From assembly GCF_030730865.1 (NCBI RefSeq), contig NZ_JAVALZ010000001.1:868001-932000 (forward strand): a stretch of 64,000 nt of DNA, written 5' to 3'. Under the pieces are notes generated by a model. The model saw nothing but the letters and a program-made list of their open reading frames with translations, ran no database searches and was not told the DNA's origin. Made by a program: the position numbers and the translations under genes. Positions 58,772 through 64,000 of the stretch are shown here, piece by piece; the stretch's first letter is position 1, and each line of letters begins with the position of its first letter. The DNA is from Uliginosibacterium sp. 31-16 (GTDB lineage Bacteria; Pseudomonadota; Gammaproteobacteria; Burkholderiales; Rhodocyclaceae).

Positions 58772-59644
58772 ATGATCCGCAAAACCATTGTGATGGCCCT
58801 CGCCACCCTCGGCCTGAGCACCGCCGCCCAGGCCGCGCCGCTGACGCTGGAGGTCTACAACCCCGGCGAGAACGCCATCTTCCCGGTTTCCTCCGAAATC
58901 ATCACGGGCGAACACGAAGCCATCCTCATTGATGCCCAGTTCCAGCGCAACGACGCCGAGGCACTGGTTGCCAGGCTGAAGGCCAGCGGCAAGACGCTCA
59001 GCACCATCTACATCAGTCATGGTGACCCGGACTACTACTTCGGGCTGGATGTGATTCAGGCGGCCTTCCCCGCCGCGAAGATCGTCGCTACGCCGCAGAC
59101 CGTCGCCCACATCAAGGCCAGCATGGACGGCAAGCTGGCCTACTGGGGGCCGATCCTCAAGGAGAATGCGCCGCAGAAACTGGTGCTGCCCGAGGTACTC
59201 ACCGGCGACACGCTGAAGCTGGAAGACCAGACCATCCAGATCAAGGGCCTGAAAGGTCCGAGCCCGGAGCGCAGCTATCTGTGGATTCCCTCGCTCAAGA
59301 CCGTGGCCGGCGGTGTCGTCGTCTCCAGTGGCATCCACGTGTGGGTCGCCGACACGCAAACCGCCCGGTCGCGCAAGGACTGGCAGGCCACCCTCAAGGC
59401 GATTGCCGCATTGAAGCCGGCCGCCGTGGTGCCCGGCCATTATCTGGGTGACGCGCCCAAGGGACTCGGCGCGGTGAAATACACTCGCGATTATCTGAAG
59501 TCTTTCGAGACCAACGCGCAACAAGCCAGGGATGCCAACACACTGATCGCCGCCATGAAAGCGCGTTACCCGCAGGCCGGCGAAGCTGCTTCACTGGAAC
59601 TGAGCGCGAAGGTCATCAAAGGCGAGTTGAAGTGGCCGCAATAA
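58772..59644 (+). CDS. Secreted MBL-fold hydrolase-like protein (Vmh-like)
   Basis: A 290 aa protein with signal peptide (residues 1-21, ending AAQA). Metallo-beta-lactamase fold without the full HxHxDH: the motif reads IYISHGDPDYYFGLDVI, keeping the first His and the Asp but replacing the second His by Asp and the last His by Tyr; a later ligand is in VVPGHYLGDAP. Resembles the Vmh group of periplasmic MBL proteins, where metal binding is altered. Substrate unknown. The degenerate site is visible directly. Confidence 0.78.
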   Translation: MIRKTIVMALATLGLSTAAQAAPLTLEVYNPGENAIFPVSSEIITGEHEAILIDAQFQRNDAEALVARLKASGKTLSTIYISHGDPDYYFGLDVIQAAFPAAKIVATPQTVAHIKASMDGKLAYWGPILKENAPQKLVLPEVLTGDTLKLEDQTIQIKGLKGPSPERSYLWIPSLKTVAGGVVVSSGIHVWVADTQTARSRKDWQATLKAIAALKPAAVVPGHYLGDAPKGLGAVKYTRDYLKSFETNAQQARDANTLIAAMKARYPQAGEAASLELSAKVIKGELKWPQ

Positions 59645-59717
59645 CGCATTGAAACGACAACCGGGCAGGCTCCGCCACACGTGGATGGAGCGATGCCCGA
59701 GGCAACAGGAGCCCGAC

Positions 59718-60416
59718 ATGAATACCCTGCATTACATTTTCGACCCTCTCTGCGGCTGGTGCTATGCCGCAGCTCCCTTGATCGAGGCCGCACGTGAGGT
59801 GCGCGGCCTGAAGCTCGCCTTGCATGGCGGCGGCATGCTGACCGGACCCAATCGCCGTGCGATCACTCCGCAATGGCGCGACTACGTGATGCCGCATGAT
59901 CGCCGTATCGCCGAGCTCACCGGCCAGCCCTTCGGCGAAGCCTATTTCGAGGGCCTGCTGCGCGACACCAGCGCCGTGATGGATTCGGCCCCGCCCACCA
60001 CCGCCATCCTCGTCGCCGAGGAAATCGCCGGGCGCGGGCTGGAGATGGCGCATCGCGTACAGCGTGCCCATTACCTTGAGGGGCGTCGTATCGCCGAACC
60101 CGAGGTGCTGATTGCGTTGGCCATCGAACTCGGGCTGGACGCGACAGCCTTCACCGCTGCCTGGAGGCGACTCGAAGGGCCGGCGACAGCAGCGCATATT
60201 CGCGACAGTCGCGCATGGCTGGCGCGCGCAGGCGGGCAAGGCTTTCCGACGCTGGCGCTGGAAGCCGATGACGGCACGCTGACCCGCATCGAGCCGGGCG
60301 AATGGCTGGGTCGTCCGGCCGCGTTCGCTGCAGCCTTGCGCGAACGTGTGCCGGCATCGCCTGACGAAGCGCCGGGCGCGATCCCGCATTGCGGGCTGGA
60401 TGGCTGCAAGCTCTGA
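59718..60416 (+). CDS. DsbA-family thiol oxidoreductase (FrnE-like)
   Basis: A 232 aa cytoplasmic DsbA-fold protein. The CGWC active site occurs at the very N-terminus (FDPLCGWCYAAAPL); middle helices and ALAIELGLDATAFTAAW, then GGQGFPTLALEADDGTLTRIEPGEWLG with the cis-Pro in GFPT. The tail ends HCGLDGCKL. Resembles FrnE/2-hydroxychromene-2-carboxylate isomerase relatives. No signal peptide. Shine-Dalgarno AGGAG. Starts 73 bp after the MBL-fold gene. Confidence 0.85.
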   Translation: MNTLHYIFDPLCGWCYAAAPLIEAAREVRGLKLALHGGGMLTGPNRRAITPQWRDYVMPHDRRIAELTGQPFGEAYFEGLLRDTSAVMDSAPPTTAILVAEEIAGRGLEMAHRVQRAHYLEGRRIAEPEVLIALAIELGLDATAFTAAWRRLEGPATAAHIRDSRAWLARAGGQGFPTLALEADDGTLTRIEPGEWLGRPAAFAAALRERVPASPDEAPGAIPHCGLDGCKL

Positions 60417-60557
60417 CCCGCTGAAGAGGCGCACCGGAAAAGGATTTCCGAGCATCCTGCCCCGTCAGCCACGTCCTGCGCCCCTCACCGGGCCTGCACG
60501 CTGAAGACGCTTGCCAGACGAGCCTCTTCGGCCACCGGCCCCGAGCGCACGAAACGG

Positions 60558-60761
60558 GTGGTGTGCGTCGCCACGTCACTGCACCCATCGCGCCGGGCAG
60601 CCGGCGCCCGACGAAGTCACTGGCGCGCTTGGGGTGAGCCTGCAGCGCGTGTTCGCAGACTGCGCTGGCGTGCCGCCCACGCGTTTCCTGCGATTGAAAA
60701 CGACGAACCGGAGATGACTTCACACTGCGGCCTGGATGGCCAGCGCGATGAGCGGTTTTGA
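60558..60761 (+). pseudogene. Possible remnants of AraC-type and DsbA-type sequences
   Basis: Between 60592 and 60717 one frame reads GALGVSLQRVFADCAGVPPTRFLR, which looks like the end of an AraC-type helix-turn-helix. In another frame, at about 60719-60740, SHCGLDG repeats the C-terminus HCGLDG of the DsbA-like protein just upstream. No intact gene. The whole gap 60417-60873 holds no other coding signal. Confidence 0.3.
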
Positions 60762-60873
60762 GGGGCAGCTTGGTTGTGCGGTTGGGGCACTTGGCGAGCA
60801 AAGCGGAGTGAGCATACGCGAGGGCGCCAGAAGTGTGATTCCCGTGCGACGCTTCGATTAAGCCCTAAGGCTC

Positions 60874-61629
60874 CTATATCGAGAATTCAGCCTCCGCGGC
60901 TCCTGATTCTGCTTGTGCCAGAACGTCGCTCCAAGCTTTGTTCATTTCCCCAAACACAGCGTCAAATAATCCTGCCGGGAATAGAGCGATTTTTGACAGA
61001 GGTTCAGTCACCGCCACGATTATTCGCAGTGCGATAGAAAGGATGGTAATGATGACTTTTGAAGGCGTTGGTGCCATATAGGTCATGGACTCATCGCCTT
61101 GATGACGCAGAGCCAACACCGCTAAATCATTGTGTGAGAAACCGCAAAGCATGGAATAAGGCCCCAATAAGTCGGCCAAACCTGCATCCAGAATTTCGTT
61201 CCCAATATTCTTCGGACGAAAACCTTCCGCGTGTAAGGCGTCAAAGCGAGGCTTGCAGTTGTTCAGGCGGCCTTGCACAAAAGGTTGAAGTTCTTGGGGT
61301 AACTCTCCTTCTTGAATGAGGCCCTCGTAGATTTTCTTTTCACCTTTTAGCTGGCTGTACATCATCTGATCTACGTAATTATTGTGCTTCCCGAGTAAAT
61401 TCATCGCCACGAGCGCTTCGAGCATAGACCGAACATGTACGGATGCATGTGATGCCATGCCTGAGCGGATCAACAGCAATGCCGCTTCAAACTGCTCGCA
61501 AATAGTCAGGAATAGAGCAACCCGAGGTCTGTCAGGTTTGGTTGTAGGGGGGCTCATATTGTCTATCAAGACATGAGCAAATTTCGCAATGGATTCCGCT
61601 CTTGAAATTATTAGTTTTTCATCCATCAT
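60874..61629 (-). CDS. DUF5677-like protein
   Basis: A 251 aa mostly helical protein. Pattern recalled for DUF5677: LFLTICEQFEAALLLIRSGMASHASVHVRSMLEALVAMNLL in the first half and GFSHNDLAVLALRHQGD in the second, followed by a hydrophobic helix SKVIITILSIALRIIVAVTE. Function unknown; often found in mobile or accessory regions. AT-richer than surroundings, and flanked by MITE-like elements. A GGGGAAC site precedes the ATG. Confidence 0.7.
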   Translation of the reverse strand: MMDEKLIISRAESIAKFAHVLIDNMSPPTTKPDRPRVALFLTICEQFEAALLLIRSGMASHASVHVRSMLEALVAMNLLGKHNNYVDQMMYSQLKGEKKIYEGLIQEGELPQELQPFVQGRLNNCKPRFDALHAEGFRPKNIGNEILDAGLADLLGPYSMLCGFSHNDLAVLALRHQGDESMTYMAPTPSKVIITILSIALRIIVAVTEPLSKIALFPAGLFDAVFGEMNKAWSDVLAQAESGAAEAEFSI

Positions 61630-61688
61630 TGTTCCCCAAGTACCTGCCTAGTTATGCCTAGGATGTGGCCATGATCAGATGCCCTCCC

Positions 61689-61782
61689 GAGGGCGTCAAT
61701 CACCGTGCAGCGACATTGCGCCGGATGTGCGATTTTCCCTTGCGGCGCAATGCGCGCCTTTGGCGCTTCGATTGCGCCCTAC
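61689..61782. repeat. MITE-like palindromic element, copy A
   Basis: About 94 bp, bounded by GGGCGTCAATC on the left and GATTGCGCCCTAC on the right, with an inner TTGCGCCG/CGGCGCAA hairpin and GCGCAATGCGCGCC. Near-identical to copy B at 62305-62398 (about 85 percent by eye). Separates the two orphan genes. Confidence 0.75.
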
Positions 61783-61811
61783 GGTTTTAGCGTTTTCCTT
61801 CGTGAGGTCTT

Positions 61812-62297
61812 ATGAACATTGATAGACGTATTAACAAATTCAGGCTCGCCAGCAGAGAGCTGTTCAATAACTATTTTCTGGAGGAGTTTCTGGCAGATGA
61901 AGATTGGGATTTCTATGAGCAATTCACGACCATTGAAGAAAGCCTGTTCCAAGCTTTGGTGACAGCGCAATCCGGCATCGAAGAAATCATCTATGGGTTT
62001 CCTCAACCCGCAATACAGGTTGTTGCTCGGCAAGGAAGCTCAGGTATGCCCATCATGCTGAATCGGGAAATCGATAGCGGCTATTGGGATCACCCCATAA
62101 AGCAATGCGTGCCTGGCTGTGTGTTTACGTTCAAAATATTTTTTGACTGGGACCAACGCTCGTACAAAGACAATCGCTACGTTCGAGCCATAGTCAAAAC
62201 GTGGCCAGACAATCCAAGCCTTGTTGGCAAGCATGTTCTTATCGAAACGCACTATGTTTCGTACGAACAAGTGACGCCGGAGCCTGCGTCACGGTAA
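61812..62297 (+). CDS. Orphan protein of unknown function
   Basis: A 161 aa soluble protein beginning MNIDRRINKFRLASRELFNNYFL, rich in aromatic and acidic residues, with a central EEIIYGFPQPAIQVVAR and a C-terminal PGCVFTFKIFFDWDQRSYKDNRYVRAIVK. No family recognised. AT-richer than the rest of the window, no clear Shine-Dalgarno (GTGAGGT is near 61803), and bracketed by the two copies of the ~94 bp palindrome. Confidence 0.5.
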   Translation: MNIDRRINKFRLASRELFNNYFLEEFLADEDWDFYEQFTTIEESLFQALVTAQSGIEEIIYGFPQPAIQVVARQGSSGMPIMLNREIDSGYWDHPIKQCVPGCVFTFKIFFDWDQRSYKDNRYVRAIVKTWPDNPSLVGKHVLIETHYVSYEQVTPEPASR

Positions 62298-62304
62298 GCA
62301 CGTC

Positions 62305-62398
62305 GTAGGGCGTCAATCGCCGCACAACAGCATTGCGCCGGATGTGCGATTTCCCATACGGCGCAATGCGCGCCTTCGGCGCTTCGATTGCGCCCTAC
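62305..62398. repeat. MITE-like palindromic element, copy B
   Basis: Same structure as copy A: GTAGGGCGTCAATC at the left end and GATTGCGCCCTAC at the right end are imperfect inverted termini; the inner ATTGCGCCG/CGGCGCAAT pair forms a second stem. No transposase gene and no obvious target-site duplication by eye. Confidence 0.75.
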
Positions 62399-62404
62399 GA
62401 TACT

Positions 62405-62439
62405 GCCCGGAGAAGCTCGCTACATAAGGCTCTCCGGGC
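62405..62439. repeat. REP-like palindrome 3' of cusA-like gene
   Basis: GCCCGGAGA (62405-62413) and TCTCCGGGC (62431-62439) form perfect 9 bp arms; one of the cleanest copies of the interspersed family. It sits 5 bp beyond the cusA-like stop codon, between converging genes. Confidence 0.78.
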
Positions 62440-62444
62440 ACCCT

Positions 62445-64000
62445 TCATTTCCTCCTGCGTCGGCGCATCAACAAATACACCGCGGGCACCAGAAACATCG
62501 ACAGCAGCGGTGCAGTGATCATGCCGCCGACCATGGGTGAGGCGATGCGCTGCATGACTTCGGAACCAGTGCCACCACCCCACATGATGGGCAGCAGACC
62601 CGCAAGGATCACTGCCACGGTCATGGCCTTGGGGCGCACACGCAGGACAGCACCTTCGCGGATCGCGTCCAGCAGCGCTTCGCTGTCGCTCATGCCCTTC
62701 GCCAGCCGCTCTTCCCAGGCGTGTTTGAGATACAGCAGCATGATCACGCCAAACTCGGCCGACACTCCCGCCAGCGCGATGAAGCCGACCGCCCCCGCCA
62801 CCGACAGGTTGTAGCCGAGCAGCCACAGCAACCAGATCCCGCCTACCAGTGCGAAGGGCAGCGTGGCCATGATCAGCAGGGCTTCGTCCACGCGGCGGAA
62901 GGTCAGGTAGAGCAGCAGGAAGATGATCATCAGGGTGAAAGGCACGACGATCTTCATCTTGGCGGCAGCACGCTCCATGTATTCGAACTGGCCGGACCAG
63001 GCAATCGAATAGCCGGCTGGCATCGTCACCTGCTGGCTGACAGCTTGCTGCATGTCGTGCACGGTACGGGCCAGATCGCGGCCACGGATGTCGACATAGA
63101 CCCAGCCGGAGAGGCGCGCGTTTTCGCTCTTCAACATGGGCGGGCCATCACCAACGCGGATCTGTGCCAGATCCCCCAGCGAAAGACGCTGGGCACGCGG
63201 GCCGACGATGGGCAACTCGCGCAGCTTCTGCACCGAATCGCGCAGTTCGCGGGGGTAGCGCACATTGATCGGGTAGCGCGCCAGGCCCTCGATGGTTTCG
63301 CCGACATTCTCGCCACCGATGGCTGCGCTCACCACGCTCTGCACGTCGGCAATGTTCATGCCGAAGCGCGCGGCGGCGTCACGATCGATATTCACGTCGA
63401 TGTAGCGCCCGCCCGTGAGGCGTTCGGCCAGCGCCGAACTGACGCCGGGCACTTCCTTCACCACGCGCTCGATCTGCGTGGTGAGGCGCTCGATCTCGGC
63501 CAGCGAAGCCCCCCCGACCTTGATACCCACCGGGCTCTTGATGCCGGTAGCGAGCATGTCGATACGGTTGCGGATCGGCGGCACCCAGATATTGGCGAGC
63601 CCCGGCACTTTCACCGTGCGGTCCAGTTCCTCGATGAGCTTCTCGGTGGTCATGCCGGCGCGCCATTCTGATCGCGGCTTGAGCTGGATGGTGGTCTCGA
63701 ACATCTCGATCGGTGCCGGGTCGGTCGCCGTTTCGGCGCGACCGGCCTTGCCGAAGACGCGCGCAACTTCGGGCACGCTCTTGATCAGGCGGTCGGTCTG
63801 CTGCAACAACTCGCTGGCCTTACCGGCAGAGAGCATGGGCAAGGCTGTCGGCATGTAGAGCAGATCACCTTCGTCCATCGGTGGCAGAAATTCACCACCA
63901 ATATGCTGCAGCGGCCACAAACTCAACAGCAATAGAACGAGCGCCCCGGCCAGGGTGGCTTTCGGCCAGGCCAGCACGCCATCGAGCAGCGGGCGGTAAA
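62445..64000 (-). CDS. cusA: Heavy-metal RND efflux pump CusA/CzcA-like (5' end cut by window edge)
   Basis: The C-terminal 518 residues of an inner-membrane RND pump (a full protein is about 1040). Visible: [17 protein letters not shown], the CusA-type [20 protein letters not shown] with methionines for Cu/Ag, the porter region, and helices with [21 protein letters not shown] and [20 protein letters not shown]; the C-terminus ends in a basic RRRRRK tail. The frame stays open to the end of the window. Exports Cu(I)/Ag(I) with CusB and CusC partners, which lie outside. Confidence 0.93.
   Translation of the reverse strand, partial: YRPLLDGVLAWPKATLAGALVLLLLSLWPLQHIGGEFLPPMDEGDLLYMPTALPMLSAGKASELLQQTDRLIKSVPEVARVFGKAGRAETATDPAPIEMFETTIQLKPRSEWRAGMTTEKLIEELDRTVKVPGLANIWVPPIRNRIDMLATGIKSPVGIKVGGASLAEIERLTTQIERVVKEVPGVSSALAERLTGGRYIDVNIDRDAAARFGMNIADVQSVVSAAIGGENVGETIEGLARYPINVRYPRELRDSVQKLRELPIVGPRAQRLSLGDLAQIRVGDGPPMLKSENARLSGWVYVDIRGRDLARTVHDMQQAVSQQVTMPAGYSIAWSGQFEYMERAAAKMKIVVPFTLMIIFLLLYLTFRRVDEALLIMATLPFALVGGIWLLWLLGYNLSVAGAVGFIALAGVSAEFGVIMLLYLKHAWEERLAKGMSDSEALLDAIREGAVLRVRPKAMTVAVILAGLLPIMWGGGTGSEVMQRIASPMVGGMITAPLLSMFLVPAVYLLMRRRRRK

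Noticed and set aside
61689-62398. Integron attC sites flanking the orphan genes
   Set aside because: The elements lack the RYYYAAC and GTTRRRY core sites and no integrase is present; MITE-like palindrome fits better.

Overview
This 64 kb window is chromosomal DNA of a GC-rich Gram-negative bacterium, most likely a betaproteobacterium (inference). The pointers are lipB-lipA, a complete ybgC-tolQRAB-pal-cpoB cluster followed by queE-queC, a one-cysteine DksA, an OxyR with both redox cysteines, and paired NemR/YqhD-type functions. Four lipoproteins (GH5, CE12-like esterase, NHL propeller, GH128-like hydrolase) carry a Gly-rich and poly-Ser linker right after the lipobox cysteine. That architecture is typical of polysaccharide-degrading bacteria such as Cellvibrio and Saccharophagus and suggests a plant- or algal-glycan degrader. 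There are no rRNA, tRNA, CRISPR, phage or transposase genes. Both edges cut genes: lipB on the left and a CusA-type RND pump on the right.

Layout. 0-3 kb: lipoate synthesis, then a secreted GH5 cellulase. 3-8.5 kb: mostly short envelope or unknown proteins, including an ArsR regulator whose operator recurs before a YiiX-like peptidase, and an SPFH protein. 8.6-15.6 kb (minus strand): Tol-Pal envelope machine with queuosine genes and a small phospholipase-A2-like protein at its end. 15.8-24.6 kb: dksA, STAS protein, AEC transporter, oxyR, DegP/Q protease, an orphan family-5 solute-binding protein and a ZIP transporter. 24.9-32.8 kb: CE12-like esterase, AstE-like deacylase, YciA thioesterase, SelO, and a divergent alcohol dehydrogenase/LysR pair. 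32.9-35.9 kb: AraC regulator divergent from a GFA-hydrolase-NTF2 operon. 36.4-40.7 kb: two poly-Ser lipoproteins and unknown secreted proteins. 40.7-41.9 kb: CadR and a short CDF metal exporter around a MerR-type promoter. 42.7-46.5 kb: a five-gene set (DUF2796, ABC ATPase, permease, gamma-carbonic-anhydrase-like, DUF3299) that looks like a zinc-related ABC system, headed by an 11+11 bp palindrome. 46.6-50.8 kb: ChrA, YbaN, then a TPR-nucleotidyltransferase-like protein paired with DUF4125. 51.4-57.6 kb: ibpA with a ROSE-like RNA thermometer and heat-shock-type promoter, then a seven-gene electrophile/peroxide-detoxification run under a NemR-like TetR with matching operators at both ends. 57.8-60.4 kb: LysR, MBL-fold and DsbA-like proteins. 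60.8-62.4 kb: two AT-richer orphan genes interleaved with palindromic repeats. 62.4 kb to the end: cusA-like pump.

Two repeat families are scattered between genes. One is a REP-like imperfect palindrome with arms CCTGAAGA/TCTTCAGG or CCGGAGA/TCTCCGG; its TGA often serves as the stop codon of the adjacent gene. The other is a ~94 bp MITE-like palindrome present as two near-identical copies around 62 kb. All functional statements rest on motifs and recalled family knowledge; no database search was run.
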